From assembly GCA_013054445.1 (NCBI GenBank), contig JAAMPI010000068.1:1-64000 (forward strand): a DNA stretch of 64,000 nt. Direction: 5' to 3'. The stretch is from Cudoniella acicularis (Eukaryota; Ascomycota; Leotiomycetes; Helotiales; Helotiaceae). This document shows, piece after piece, positions 1-13,200 of the stretch (its first letter is position 1; each line of letters starts with the position of its first letter). The translations under genes were made by a program, and so were the position numbers. The notes below the pieces were generated by a model, which was given only the letters and a program-made list of their open reading frames with translations, made no database searches and was not told the origin of the DNA.

Positions 1-1071
1 AATTGGTTTGAAACGAACCCCCTTTCAAACATTTAACTTGAAACAGATGAGTTCTTGGCCACAGCGTAGCTCTTGGAATCCAGAGCGAATATTACAGCAC
101 TAGCTGATTTCACTCTTTTCATGTCAACTATCGTCGCGAATATATCCGGTCGCAACACGAGCTGGAGCTGAACCGCTGTGGTGGGTTTGGCGCATGGTAC
201 TGTAGAAGAAATTCCTTGGTGGGTAGAAATTACTTGTCAGGTGAGAACTAGAGGCTCAGTAGCGGCGCCAAGAAAGATAGAGGAGGATCTTGATAATCTC
301 GGTATCGCCTCCGAGGCCTCATGGTACGCGGCCGTAGACGTGTCTGATGGGTCTTCTTGGTAATCTTGCACGATTGCAATAATATGAATGGATGGACAGA
401 CTCTGAAATTTGTTAGAAATATAAACATACAAGCAAAGGGGCCGTTATTGGTGGTAAATGAATCCCCGAAGAAGCCGACGTTGACTGGACTTTGTATTGC
501 TTGCTTACCAGTCAAGGTAACCTCATCGATTCATCGATATTTGAAGCTCGTGGTATTTCCAAACCTCCACAACCAAAAATAATATGTCGGCAAGACAGCA
601 TACATACCACGAAAGAAGGAAAGAAATTCTGTATGTCGAATCCAAGTCGGGACCAAGCAAACCTATATAAATAGTTGGGGAGAAACAAGTGGAAATTGTG
701 CGCGCATTTGAGCAGGAAAGGTATTCAACCTGGGTGGAAAGAAGGCTTGGTAGGTGAGGAGCCCAATGCCTGCCGATCCGTCATTGCATCCCTATTTGCG
801 AGATTGATGATGGACATCGTAGGAATAAATTTCATTCTCTATTAAGTTCTGTCCCTTCCAGTTCGGTTTTGGTGGGCTAGTGACCTCGGATAGTTGACGA
901 AATTCACAGCTTTTAACATGCAGGTCGCCTTGCAATTCCAAAATCAACGTCAATTAATAAGAGAACGTCCCATGAACCATATTTAGCTGACATTCCAGTC
1001 AACAACTCCTTACTCAAACAAATGCAGTAATCAATACAATGTTTTATAGCACATATCTCCCACATACCCAC
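1..1071. other. Left flank, no gene recognised
   Basis: I see only short open frames (at most about 92 codons, minus strand 237-515, lacking a convincing protein-like composition). No domain, splice pattern or RNA gene was recognised. The right part is the 3' flank of the TMS1 gene. Confidence 0.5.
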
Positions 1072-2625
1072 TTATGCGAAGTCGAACCTATCTGGAAGCA
1101 CAATTGGTGCAGCAAGAGTCCATGTATAAATGCCGTAGCACACCCACGCGCTGACGATCTTGACCCAGCTGGCCCAGTAGGTCCTCCCAACAGGTGCAAA
1201 GTTTACGCCGTCCCCAGTGGACTCTTCAATGTTCATAGTAAGGAGAGTTGCAACCCAGGCTGTTGCCAAGAAAAATATGATATGGAAAAGTGCGTAGCTG
1301 TACTGGGTAGAACTGCGTTCGTCGTCTTTCGAGGTATTGGTTCCGGAATCGCTCTCATCGTCATCGTCATCGAGAGCATCGGCTGGAAGACTTCCTTCCT
1401 CAACCGCTTGGCGAAGAGCAGCAGCGCGCATCTCACGGCGGCTATCTGGCTGTTGAGTGACCAAATCATGCTCGTCATCCTCTGGCAATCTAACGCTCTT
1501 GCCCTTTCCTCCTAAAGCAACTCCCTGGGTAGCGGCCCTGGTGGTGGTATAGGCAACCGTCAACATGGTTACAATAGCACCAATAACAATCGAAGTGGTT
1601 CGTGTGCCTTGGGCGCGAATGAGAGGGTTGCAGTGCTTGTCATCTGGCTCCATGGAAACAGCCGACATAGTGAGGTATGTGCAATAGACTGCAACCATAG
1701 CAGATTGAGCAAGGCCAGCTCTCGGGTTATATTCTTGGATTGCTGGATGAACCGAAACGGCTGAAACGATGAAAAGGAAAATTAGATTGATAGTGATAGC
1801 GACTTGATTCATAGAGCAACCGCTGGAGGCGAAGAAGATGTACTGGATAATCGTCATAGCCAGAGAAGCAGCGTACATGCCGAGTGTAGACCCAATAAGA
1901 ACTCCTCTCCATACTTTCGAGTCGGTCGCATCAATCTGCTCCAGGCAATATTCCGCCCAGGTATGTGCAAGATCAACGAGGAGGATCAGGCCGAGTAGTA
2001 GGAAAAGTGTAGCTCCGAATAAGGCTACATAGTTGCCCCAAAACATGAAGAAGGATTCCGGGATGAAGAAGGAAACGACGATGAGTGCCAGCCAGGCGAT
2101 AATCTTAGGACCCCAAAAGCCATTTTGTATGGCAGCGCGAGGGTTCTTCGAAGAGTTGACACCAAGTAGAAGTACGCCCATTATGATGTGGAAGATGCCG
2201 AGAGCGAAGTTGATCCTGTGGACTGCCACCCACCCATAACATTCTCCATCTGGACAGCTTATTTTCATATAATCTAAAGTTAAGTGTTGTAGTTTGTTGA
2301 TCGCCCATGGCGTAAGCATTATCCATGACAATATCGAGTTTATAAGGAGGATGAGAGCATATGCAATACGAGTAGCGACACTACAGAATCATCAGTGCCT
2401 GGTTATTGAACTTCAGATACAACATTGACTGACCTGTTGCCACATTTCCCGCAGGCGCTACATACTGCTGAGCAGGTAGCTGCCCCGCAACAGCTTGCTG
2501 CAAATCCGAATATCTGCAAATGAAGTCAGGACGTGTTCTTGGAGCCCTGCTGGGAAGGTAGCTAGGAGACTTACAGTGCCCATGCTGGGCACAGCCATCA
2601 GCGGGATGGAGAGAAGAGCACCCAT
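1072..2625 (-). CDS. TMS1: Tms1/Serinc family multi-pass membrane protein
   Basis: Serinc/Tms1 proteins are multi-pass membrane proteins of endomembranes, historically linked to serine incorporation into phosphatidylserine and sphingolipids; the biochemical role in fungi is not settled. Three exons read on the minus strand: 2575-2625, 2434-2513 and 1072-2380, giving 479 aa. The start MGALLSIPLMAVPSMGT, the cysteine-rich stretch after it (CCGAATCSAVCSACGKCGN) and the end PIVLPDRFDF are family hallmarks. About ten hydrophobic segments follow, with an acidic low-complexity loop (DDDDDESDSG) before the last two helices. Introns have GTAAG and GTCAGT donors and CAG/TAG acceptors, and the frame is kept across both. 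The first ATG lies only 17 codons before the first intron, as is common in this family. It diverges from the MFS gene to the right. Confidence 0.93.
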
Positions 2626-3194
2626 ATTGCTAAACTCTGTCGCAATAATCGATGATCGATGGATGTATGAAGGGTATTAGCGAATCTCCAGATGGTGGTC
2701 GTCTGCCTTGAACATGAAGATGATGGTGTTGAGGTTCCGCGCGGCTGGAGTGAATGGCTCAGGCCGACGCTAGTAGTGGGTGACTGGTTGCTGTCGCCTG
2801 ACGTACTTTTTACCGCGAAGGAATGGCCTGCCCTGCCAAGCAATGAATAAAAGCGGCATTCAAGAACTTGCTCTTTCTTGTGTGTTATCATTAGCCAAAA
2901 TGTCATGCCGCTTTACTTATCGGGTATCAGATCAAATGCCGAATTCAGTCCTGCGATAACGGTATCCGCACCCGCATCCAGCACCATCGTATCTCGAATA
3001 AGGAATCCCTTAAAATTACGCCTACGTCTTGCGCAACTCTGTTCTCACAGCATCCATCATCCAACCTTCAACCACAATCCATTACCTTCTTTCAAGATGA
3101 CCTCGGTGCCTTGAGCGCATTCTTCCATTCAAATCGCACCGCCATGCGAAGCAAGTGAAACATTCAAACATTCAAACATCACCATCCCACCCTC
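2626..3194. promoter_or_regulatory. Divergent intergenic region between TMS1 and the MFS gene
   Basis: The 569 bp separate two start codons facing away from each other, so it must hold both promoters. No TATA box or binding site could be assigned with confidence. The stretch just before the MFS start is rich in CATTC/CATCC and CA-rich leader-like sequence. Confidence 0.5.
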
Positions 3195-5027
3195 ATGATG
3201 TCCGACAAATCACTCTACAGGGCGCGGGTCGTCTCAAGTATCGCAGCAACTCTCATTTCATTAGCATGTGGTACCAATGTACGTCTGCGAGCCTCCTAGG
3301 TGTCAATGCCTGTACTAACACAATCAGTATGCGTATTCGGCATGGGGGCCTCAATTCGCAGAGCGGCTGAAGCTCTCCTCGACCCAGCAGAACCTCATTG
3401 TGCGCGCTCCCCCCTCTCCGATACCCAGTTACGCGACACTGAACACTAACATCCCGCAGGGCCTCTCTGGGAACTTGGGAATGTATTCCCTGGGGATACC
3501 GATTGGCATGTTTGTTGACACAAAGGGGCCAAAAATGGCCACCATGGTGGGCGCTTTCCTGCTCGCCACAGGCTACTTCTACCTCCATATGGCGTTCAGC
3601 AGTAGCTCTGGCTCGGTGCCCTTGCTTTGCTTCTTCTCATATCTCACTGGCCTGGGCGGATGCGCTGCCTTCGCGGCGTCGATCAAAACCTCGGCGCTGA
3701 ACTGGCCGCATCATCGTGGGACGGCTACAGGTTTCCCCCTGGCTTCCTTCGGATTGAGCGCCTTTTTCTTCTCTATGTTCGCCCAGTTCGTTTTCCCGGG
3801 GAGCACAGGTGATTTCTTGCTCCTGCTTGCCTGTGGAACATTTGGCCTTATATTCGTATCATTTTTCTTCCTTCGAGTCCTACCACACCCGCACTACTCG
3901 GCCGTGGCGACCAATTCGGGGTCAGCAAACCGGCTCCAGAGAACGAAATCGGAGGATAGCAAACATCGTGCAGAGCGGGCATCAGAAACAGAGCCAGGTA
4001 GGTCTGCATTCGTTGTCGAACACCTCGACCAAAGAGAGGCCCTAAATCAACACCATATAGGAGCAGAGGCACCTGAGGGCGAACCCATGTCCGAAGCAGA
4101 CGAGACCTCCTCCTTAATGTCCAAATCCTCATCCTCGATTCCGGGAGATGTAATACCTGAAGAAGAAAATAATGTTAAGGATCATGCCCATCGTGTAGAT
4201 ATTCGAGGTTACAAGATGCTGCCTTTGCTTGAATTTTGGCAATTATTCGCCCTGATGGGAATTTTGACTGGGATTGGTTTAATGACCATAAAGTTTGTTC
4301 AAATCCCATTTACGTTCGACAAAGGCTAATTGTTCCCCAGCAACATTGGTAATGACGCAGCCGCCCTCTGGACGCATTACGACGATTCCGTGACCGAAGA
4401 TTTCATCATGAAGCGCCAGGCTATGCACGTCTCAATTCTCTCAGTATTTAGTTTCGTCGGGCGTCTCCTAAGTGGTATTTTGCCTCCTAATATTTCCAAC
4501 CGCCTCTTTCGTTACCCCTGCTTACCCCTATTTCAGGCGTCGGATCCGATGCACTCGTTAAGGTACTCCATGCCTCACGCCTATGGTGCCTTACAGTTGC
4601 CTCACTCGTCTTCCTGGTGGCTCAGGTGGCAGCTCTTACTATCACCACACCAGTAAACCTCGTCTTCGTCTCCTCGCTTACCGGTCTGGGTTATGGCTTC
4701 CTCTTCGGCTGCTTCCCATCTCTCGTCGCTGAAGCTTTTGGTGTACACGGCCTTTCCACGAATTGGGGCTTCATGACTCTCAGCCCTGTTATCAGCGGTA
4801 ACGTTTTCAATCTCTTCTACGGCACGGTATACGACAGTCACAGCATTGTGAAAGGGAACGGTGAAAGGGTGTGTACCGAGGGTCTACAATGCTATCGTAG
4901 CGCCTACCTAGTCACAGTCGCAGCCTGCATCTTGGGACTTGTCGTCAGCTTGTGGACTATTAGGTATACGCACAATGCACGACTAGAAGAGGAAAGAATC
5001 AAAGAGTTGGAAGAGCGAGAGGCGTGA
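3195..5027 (+). CDS. Nodulin-like / Mch1-like MFS transporter
   Basis: Five exons (3195-3278, 3328-3399, 3460-4292, 4341-4474, 4537-5027) give 537 aa. The protein has two six-helix halves, a long charged central loop (roughly residues 200-310, with runs of serine and glutamate), and the nodulin-like signatures YAYSAWGPQFAERL, GLSGNLGMYSLGIPIG, INNIGNDA and SGVGSDALVKVLHASR. These place it in the MFS subfamily that includes yeast Mch1 and plant nodulin-like proteins; the substrate is unknown. The third intron starts GTTTGT and the fourth GTATTT; both are needed to restore conserved motifs. The start could equally be the second ATG at 3198. It shares an upstream region with TMS1. Confidence 0.9.
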
Positions 5028-6376
5028 AGTTGGGTGTTGGGATTGGGTTGACATTTGGGTCAATGGAGATTTAGAATGAGATTTGAGGGAGGAAGCACTT
5101 GCATAGATGGATGGATACGGCGTTATGGGCATGGAAGTTTCTGTCTCTTTCCTTATCTTTTTGTTCTTTTTTCCCGGGTTGTTTTTGGACTGTTTAACGC
5201 GAGCGAATACCAAGTCCAGTTATGATTCAGCGCAGGGTTATCTATCTATATCAAGGTCGTCCGTCAGCTGTCCTTGTTCTCTTGTATGCCATGTGTACTC
5301 TTAAAGTACTTGTTATTCGCCTATCCCATAGAGGAGCCAATTATCAATTCCCCCAAGGACCTACCTACGTACGTAACTTTCTTGCCACTGAGTCTAAGCT
5401 CTCTCTCTGCCACCAAGTCAAATGATTACAGTAGCGTTGTGAATTTATTTATAGACTTTTCTTTATTCTCACACACAAGGATAGACAATTCCTTTAGCTG
5501 TTAGTATACAGTCATCATCTAGAAAATTTCTTTGCCCTGAAAGGTTTTAGAGATTTATTTCCTAACTCTTCTACGAAAGTGCGAGTTTATGGCAAAGTGG
5601 CTGGTAAGTAGATATATATTTATAAGGAGCAATCTACGTATATAAGATTATATAGGCATGGAAATTTCAAAAGTAGTTAGGTTATCGCTTCACCCCTCCT
5701 CTACTTCTCCCAGGATTCAATCAAATTACCTCTCCAAAAACGCTCCTCGCGAGTTAGACTAGACTTCCCTTTCGAAGATCGGTCGGCCGGGAGGTATTTT
5801 ATTTTATATCTTCACGTTCTATATACAATAAATACAGTAAGTATATAAAACGTCCTTTCATAATGCATTGGCTTTTTTCTCTAGGGAGATAGTGAGGTAG
5901 CTGGCTATTGGTATAGTATACACTCTTCTCCTTTCCTATTTGTATTTTTCTAATATCTCTGCTTTGTTGGATTTATCTTTGAAAATGAAACTTGCTGGGA
6001 CATAAGGTAGGTAGGCAGGCTGACTCTGTCTCGTTTTGCTTTCATGGGGGGGTTTATGGGGAAGAGGGGAGAAGGAAGGGAGCGGTTGATTATCACTTAT
6101 AGGAAAAGAAATAGAGAGAGATAGGTAATGTCTTGTTTGCAATAAAGTCATTCAGACTCTTTACTCGGGTAGAAAAAATTACGTGACAATAAAAGTTTCA
6201 ATTCCTATTATTTTTTTGGACCCATTTCCGATTTCCGATTTCTGATTCCTGTGGTTTATTTGTTCGTCTGTCCCATTCCCCAAATCTCAAGGCTTGAAGG
6301 CGACCGCCCTAAACCCCAAATCTCAAACCTCAAACCCACTCGATCCCTCCCCCTTCTTCCACTTTCTTCCACCCAC
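5028..6376. other. AT-rich intergenic region between MFS and SDR genes
   Basis: The two genes converge here, so this is 3' sequence for both. It contains AT-rich stretches (about 5400-5960) and a G-rich/purine-rich run near 6040-6120. No coding pattern or RNA gene was recognised; the short open frames have no protein-like composition. Confidence 0.5.
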
Positions 6377-7342
6377 CTAAATACCCCGTCCCCCATCAAC
6401 CTCCAAACAAGTGCCCGTAATAAACCTCGCCTCATCACTTCCCAAAAATAAACAATAATTAGCGACATCCACGGGATCAGTCAGTCTTCCAAGCGGTACA
6501 TTGAATAGGAATTTCTTGAAGTTCTCTTCTGTGGGTGGGACACCGACGAAGGTCTCGAAGAGACCAGTTGCTGAGAGGAGGGGGCAGATGCTATTTACGC
6601 GGATGTTTTGAGGGCCGTATTCAGCAGCTAGGCCTTTCGTTGCCTGTTTATAGGAGGGGGTGTTAGCGAGGGGAGGGAAAAGGAAGGAAAGGGGATGAAG
6701 TGAATTGGGAGTTACGTACGTTCGTGACAGCTGCCTTGCTGGCATTGTACCAAACGAGGCCTGGCCTAGGTCGTGTTGCGCCGATTGAGGCAATATTGAT
6801 GATTGATCCACCTTCACCCTGATTGATGAAATTGGGAACCACATGGCGAGCGGAGAGGAAGACAGATTTGACATTAACAGCAAAGACCTTGTCGAATTCG
6901 TCCTCTGTTACCTGTGCTGTTGGCTGTATTCTCATTAGTCTATATCCCAATTTGCAAAAACCCCGCTCCCAATACCAAAACTATTATTTAGATAGCAGAA
7001 AGATGAGGTACTAACCTTATTCTTATAGCTCGTTCCAGCATTATTAACACAAATGTCAATGCGTCCAAACTTCGCCAAGGTATTCTCCAATACCATCTCC
7101 CAATCCTCATCATTTGCGACATTCATCTTGATAAAATGCATCTCATGCGGATGTATAGCAGCTACCCTCTCACCGCCAATGGGATCAAGATCAGCAATTA
7201 CCACTTTACATCCTTCTTCTGCAAAGCGCTTTGAGATTGCTTCCCCAAAACCGCTGCCTCCACCGGTGACGATGGCGACTTTGCCGGTCAGGCGGTTGCC
7301 AAGGACTTTGGGCTCGTGGGGGAGGGCGGATTCGATGACCAT
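6377..7342 (-). CDS. Short-chain dehydrogenase/reductase (classical SDR)
   Basis: Three exons on the minus strand (7016-7342, 6720-6923, 6377-6643), all phase 0, give 265 aa, the usual size of a classical SDR. Visible motifs are the cofactor-binding TGGGSGFG (residues 26-33), the NNAG motif near residue 97, the active-site YNASK (Tyr168, Lys172) and the serine in INIASIGA upstream of it. The IADLDP stretch, with an acidic residue after the second beta strand, suggests NAD(H) preference. The C-terminal VDGGRG is typical of FabG-like and glucose-dehydrogenase-like SDRs. The substrate cannot be told from sequence. Donors are GTTAGT and GTACGT. Confidence 0.9.
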
Positions 7343-9629
7343 TTTGAAGGTGTTGGTGATTGATGAAGTTGAGTTTGTGGTTTGTTTGGAAAGTAATGAA
7401 GTGGTTGGTGGGATGATGTAATTGAATAGATGGGAGGCAGTAACTCGGTTAAAAGGAAATCAGGTGAGGTTGATAATTGAATAAAGTAGGAGCGACTTTG
7501 CTTCCAGGTCTCATAGTCTTGATCTGGGAAGCAAGAGTCCAGATTTATGATAAGATTGATCAAAAGAAGACACGAAAAGATATCCAAAGAAATAAGAGCT
7601 CCAAACGTGAGGCTTTGAGTACGATAATGATCATCGGCTTCAGAAGGTGGTGTGAGGGGTAAAAAGTGTCACGTGTGCGGGGATCAATTCCGCCCCGAGA
7701 GACTGATCACTTCCTGTACTATACTTGAATAATGTGCTTCTCGGAGCCTCGAAGACTCGAAGCAATTCAAGTAAAGCAGCCAAGGCTTTGGTTCCGAAGC
7801 CTTGGTGAAAAGCTCAATTCTGAAAAATCGAGTTGAGTCCCATGCCACATCTCTCTCCTATTTCAAGCTTACCTAGACGCTCCTCCCCCACAACTCCGCA
7901 CTGGAAGTTCCCGGGATCTCACTCAAGCTTTCGCCGGACGAAACCTTGAAGGACGTAAATACCCGTGAATCCACACGTTGACTCGAGTCTGCACTTCTGA
8001 GTGTTTTGATGTCGTGGTCGTTGCCAAGCCGGGGCAATGCCAAGGAAAGACGCGAGGACACACACAAGAGCATCGCCCGGATTGCGCCACAAGCGTTGGT
8101 TCTGGACGAAGACAAGCTTTTGTCTGACGCGGCAAAATTGTTTGAAGCCCATGCAAGGTTATCGCTGTGACAAGTGACAACCAGCTGCAGGAGAGTGGTT
8201 CGGTGGTTGTCTTCTCTGTCATCAGCTCTTTCGAATGCGGATGAGGAGCAGAAGCTACGCCTCGCTCTTTTTGCCAGCGGGCTGCAGAACCCCAATATTG
8301 GAAATCTCATCTGCTGTCTGCAGCCATCCGATTGTCACCCCTGTTAAGAGCTCTTTCGCTCACTCGAGAGCCAAGGAGCTGGGTTGGATAAAGGCCGCCT
8401 AAGCCTCCGGAGATGGCGGAGAGTGGGGGATAGATAGAGATAGGCTCCATGGTGGGGTTTTCGTTTTTTTTTTTTTGTGAGACTGTGGGAGTTCTCGCGG
8501 CTGACATCATTATCATAATTGTTATCGAGTCAAAAGCTTCAACGCCGACCAAGTGATACCAAACACGAGAACCAGACGCCAGAGGAAAATATGTTGAGGC
8601 AACGTCATGAAAGCCATCTGCACGCCACAGCTCAAGCAGATGGTGGTGGCACTTTGATGCTGTCACACGCGAACAATGCCTGATCCTGGCCTGCCGGATA
8701 AATTCTCATTGGCCTCTTGAATTAGAAATGCAAAGACCGGATTCATCAGAAGAGAAGTGGTCTTGTAGGCGCTCAGACTCTCAGAGCCTCTCCTCGAGTT
8801 TTGCGGTGGATGTCTCGGAGCAAGCTCCATTGTTCAATGGTTGAAGACCAAGCTCATGCAAGACCATTTGAAAATTTAAGAGCATACAACAAGCGCTTGC
8901 CTGCTCGCAAAGCTCGAAAGCTGGGTGTGGGAGTAGCGTAAAGGTACCTCCGTAGAGTGGAATTTCCTGAGCTTGATTCGGTAACCTTTGCCTGGTTCTC
9001 CGTCATATCGAGTGAGTTGCAGATGAAGCAATTTTATATCAAGCCTCAAGCGCCAGCGAACCGAGTTGGTTTTCGGCATACCGACCACTTGCTGACATGC
9101 ATCCTGAACTTGAGTGGAACAAAAACGTCGCCTGGCCACCTTCTTGCTAGCTTGTGCCCATTGCGCCAAAACATATCAAAGGGCATCAGCTTCTAGGCCG
9201 ACGAGTGGATGCGATGCCGGACAATTGAAACAAACTTGATGTTCTAGAGACGCAGAATTCGGCCGCATTATCTCCTCCCCCCCCACCCCCTGCTCGCCGC
9301 CTCTCAACCACCTTGAAGCTCACGGTCTGCAGGCTGCAAACGCGCCGCGGCACGTTCCCTACGAAGCAAGGAAAGTCGGGACCTAAGTTGCGGCAGCTTC
9401 GGGGCAAAATGCACCTAGAAGACCAGAAATCCATGGCTCGAGGCGCAGCACTAATAAATCAGCGCGAGGAACCCGCAGAGTGTCACGACTCAGTCCAATC
9501 AGTGACGTGATGTGCGCAGAAACATATAGCGCCGGCACACTCCCGCAAGAGAACTTGTACCTACAGCAACCTGCTTGCCGGACTTGAGCTGCCAGCAACA
9601 CCGTGACACTCTACAGTGCAGAGTAACAC

Positions 9630-9657
9630 AGGCCATAGGCCATAGGCCACAGGCCAC
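9630..9657. repeat. Four copies of a 7-bp tandem repeat
   Basis: AGGCCAT occurs twice, followed by AGGCCAC twice, head to tail. It is intergenic, about 550 bp upstream of BST1. Confidence 0.85.
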
Positions 9658-9722
9658 AAACTCGGAAGCACTTGCACTTCCCTCGACTTGAGCCCTCATA
9701 TCACGGTCTGTCCTGTTGTCCA

Positions 9723-9774
9723 GTGCCTGCGTCCAGCGCCTGTGTCCAGTGCATGCGTCCAGTGCATGCGTCCC
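9723..9774. repeat. Four imperfect copies of a 13-bp tandem repeat
   Basis: The unit is GTGCATGCGTCCA and its variants (GTGCCTGCGTCCA, GCGCCTGTGTCCA, and a last copy ending in C). It is intergenic, about 430 bp upstream of the BST1 start. Confidence 0.85.
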
Positions 9775-10200
9775 GTCTGCCCCGTCCCCGTCGTTGCAAC
9801 AACGTATCATGCCATGACAGTAGATCGTGAACTCGTCGCTCGCCTTCATCCTCACGCAACGCAACCCACTGTCGCTCATGCCCCTTAAACTTCTTGAGGC
9901 TCCAATTGTTTGTGTGACCCTCTGCCTTCCAGCCCCAGTGCGAAGTGCTCTTGTTACTTGAAACGGACGTGCTGACAGGGGGCGCTGTAGGAATCGGAGT
10001 CAAGTCGCTCGTTGAGTCGCTGCGTCGTTTACACCTGCAAAAAAAATAACCTCCCCTAGCCGGAACCACGGTGCTTGGCCGCTCGCCTATCTTCTACCTT
10101 TCACGCCTCTCTGTTGCTTTCCATCACCAAACTCGACACTCACTTCCGAAGAGCGATTGCATCGTCGCGACGCAGCTGGCAAGTCTTGCACGCTGCTTAG

Positions 10201-13200
10201 ATGCGGAGGCGATCGTCCGGATCCGCTGCAGAGGAAGAAGGTGACAATTCAGCATCGAATGCAGACCTGAGGTCGGCCTGCGAGGGAGCTGGGGGACGCT
10301 CTAATAAGAACGACGATTCTATATCGAAGAAAGAGCCAAGCGCTCCTCAAACCACCGCGCGCCAGTCGAATTCTCATAATACGTCACACGAACTCGATCG
10401 CCGGAAAAGCATCGACAAGAGGCCGTCGAGTGCTCGAAGCAGGCGCCCCAGCAGTACCAATTGGAAGCTGGTAGAACCACGAAATGGACAATTAGAGAAC
10501 AGTCGATCAACGGAGCATCCTATCATCAGTGTGCCTGCAGAAGGGGGCATCACCGCCAGCAAGATGCCAAATTCTCGTCAGAATGCACAGCGGTCGAGAC
10601 TGAGAAACCCGTGGTCCTGCTCGCTCCTCACTCTCGTTACAACGGCACTAGGTCTACTTGCATTGGGCACCATAATACATTCTTTTTCAAATCGCCAGTT
10701 GGACACCAAGGGATGTCGGATGTCATATATGAGGCCTTCGTTTGCGAAGCTATCGGACTTTGATACAGAGCATACGCGGTTTGCGAGCAAATATTCAGTG
10801 TATTTGTATCGGGAAGGGATGGTAGATGAGGATACCAAGGTACGACGATATTTCACCCCACGAGCGTCAAAACTGACGTATTTTGTAGGTCAAGGGTGTT
10901 CCCGTTCTCTTTATCCCTGGAAATGCTGGGAGTTACAAGCAGGTTCGCCCTATCGCCGCTGAGGGCGCGACCTATTTCCACGACGTCTTGAAACATGATT
11001 CTGCTGCAATCGATGCCGGCGCGCGGAGTCTGGACTTTTTCACGGTCGATTTCAACGAGGACATAACCGCGTTTCATGGCCAGACAATGCTCGATCAGGC
11101 AGAATATTTGAACGAAGCGATCGCATACATACTGTCCTTGTACCATGATCCTCGAAGATCTGAGCGTGATCCCGATCTCCCGGACCCTACATCGGTAATA
11201 ATATTAGGACATTCGATGGGAGGAATAGTAGCGCGAACAATGTTGGTTATGCCAAATTATCAGGCTAATTCGATAAATACCATCATTACTATGTCGGCAC
11301 CACATGCGCGACCGCCTGTTTCTTTCGATGCAGAAATTGTTCGGACATACAAGCAAATCAATGATTACTGGAGACAGGCTTATTCACAAAAATGGGCGAA
11401 CAACAATCCGTTATGGCACGTCACGTTGATATCTATTGCTGGTGGTGGTTTGGATACAGTAGTACCGTCTGATTATGCTAGCTTGGAGTCTCTAGTACCA
11501 GATACCCATGGTTTTACGGTCTTCACCTCATCAGTACCAAGCGTCTGGACCAGTATGGACCATCAGGCCATTCTTTGGTGCGATCAATTCCGGAAGGTTG
11601 TTGTGCGATCTTTGTATGACGTTATTGACGTAAATCGACCCGCTCAAACGAAACCTAGAGCTGATAGAATGAGAGTTTTCAAGAAGTGGTATCTGACAGG
11701 AATGGAGGGGATAGCTGAGAAAACGTTGTCACAGAAGGAGCCGACTACGCTACTCACACTGGAAGACGATTCCCACTCATTCATCCCACAAGGAGAGCGA
11801 TTAGTTTTACGGAAATTTGGGCAATCACACAAGCCCAGCGCGCATCTTGTTTCAATTCCACCACAAGGCACACCAGGAGGGAAAAAATTTACGCTTTTGA
11901 CAGACCAGAAAATTGACAAGCCTGGAGAATCTGGAAAATTAGAAGTCCTATTTTGTAGCGTCTTCCCTCTGCATCCTGGCCAGTCAGCAACACTTTTCTC
12001 AATGAACATGGATTTTTCTGGGGATAGCTCTGGATCGACGAGGTTAGCTTGCAAGAACGCAGCATCTGATGTCATCTCCCTCCCAGCTTCAACGAGAATG
12101 ACGAAGAAGCCTTTCTACTTGGATGAGGAGGAAGAGCTCCATCCCTTTTCATACTTGCAATACGACTTGGAGGATATACTGGATCATCAATTTGTTGCAA
12201 TTGTCGACAAGGCTACTGACCCAACTCCAGGTTGGGTTATCGCCGAGTTCAGTGACAATGTGCAGTCGCACCGAGTACGTTCTCTGGGTCTACGAAGGCT
12301 CCTGGCTTTCGGGATGAAAATCAAACTCCCGCCAAACCGACCAATGGTTGCGGAGGTGAAGATTCCGGCGCTACACTCTAGCTTACTTGCTTATACCCTC
12401 GATATGGGCAATCAAGTGTGTGGGGAAGAAGCCGAACTCTTCACGCCTTTACTTCGACAATATATATCGGACCCCTATGAATCGAAGTATTTTGTAAATG
12501 TCAAACGAGCAAACATTAATCTTCATGGAGTTTCGCCTTTCATGCCACCACCACTCAGGCATAAGAATGCTCAAGACGGGCTGAGTCTCCAATTCTGGAC
12601 AGATCCAACCTGCAATTCGAGCATCAAAATTTCTTTGAAGGTCGACATTCCTGGTAGCTTCGGAAAGTTGTACATGCGTTATCGTACAGTTTTTGCGGCT
12701 TTCCCTTTGCTTGTGGTTACTTTAGTACTGAGGAAGCAGTTCAGAGTCTATGATGAGACGGGAATTTTCATGTCTTTCACTGAGAGTCTGGATTTGTGTC
12801 TACGTCAGTCTTTGCCGCTTGTACTGGTGGCCTTGACATGCCTTTCTATCTCTTTTGCTCAAGCAAGCTCGGCACCGCCACGAGCTGCGTCAAGTGGATT
12901 TTGGCCGTGGCGAGGAAATGCAACAGAAGCACAAGTTGATTTCACCAAGAATGACCTGCTGGTTGGCTCGCAGGACCCCTTCTTCTGGTTCATGGTTCCT
13001 TTAATAGGATTGGTCTGTGTTGGCGTTTGCGTAATGGTGAATTACGCAACACTTGCACTCACTCATGCATTCAGTTATGTGTATGGTTGGCTGACTGTCA
13101 AGCCTGCATGGTTGAGGAACGAGGACAAGAGAAGGGCAGTATCGCCAGCTTTTGCACCATCTACGCCGCGACGGCGTCTCCTTACGACTGCCATTCTCCT

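Larger units (their letters stand above)
7343..10200. other. 2.9 kb gene-poor region upstream of BST1
   Basis: Short open frames occur on both strands (for example minus strand 7873-8310 and 8307-8666), but none shows a recognisable domain or exon structure. The region carries two small tandem repeats (listed separately), a poly-T run near 8466-8477 and a poly-C run near 9279. The last few hundred bases should include the BST1 promoter and leader; CT-rich sequence lies at about 10080-10140. Confidence 0.45.

Noticed and set aside
7873..8666. Overlapping minus-strand frames of 119-145 codons upstream of BST1
   Set aside because: Overlapping frames in GC-richer intergenic DNA with no domain and no splice structure; likely chance.
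9499..10069. Minus-strand frames over the tandem repeats before BST1
   Set aside because: Their sequence is produced by the 13-bp repeat units; no start or domain.
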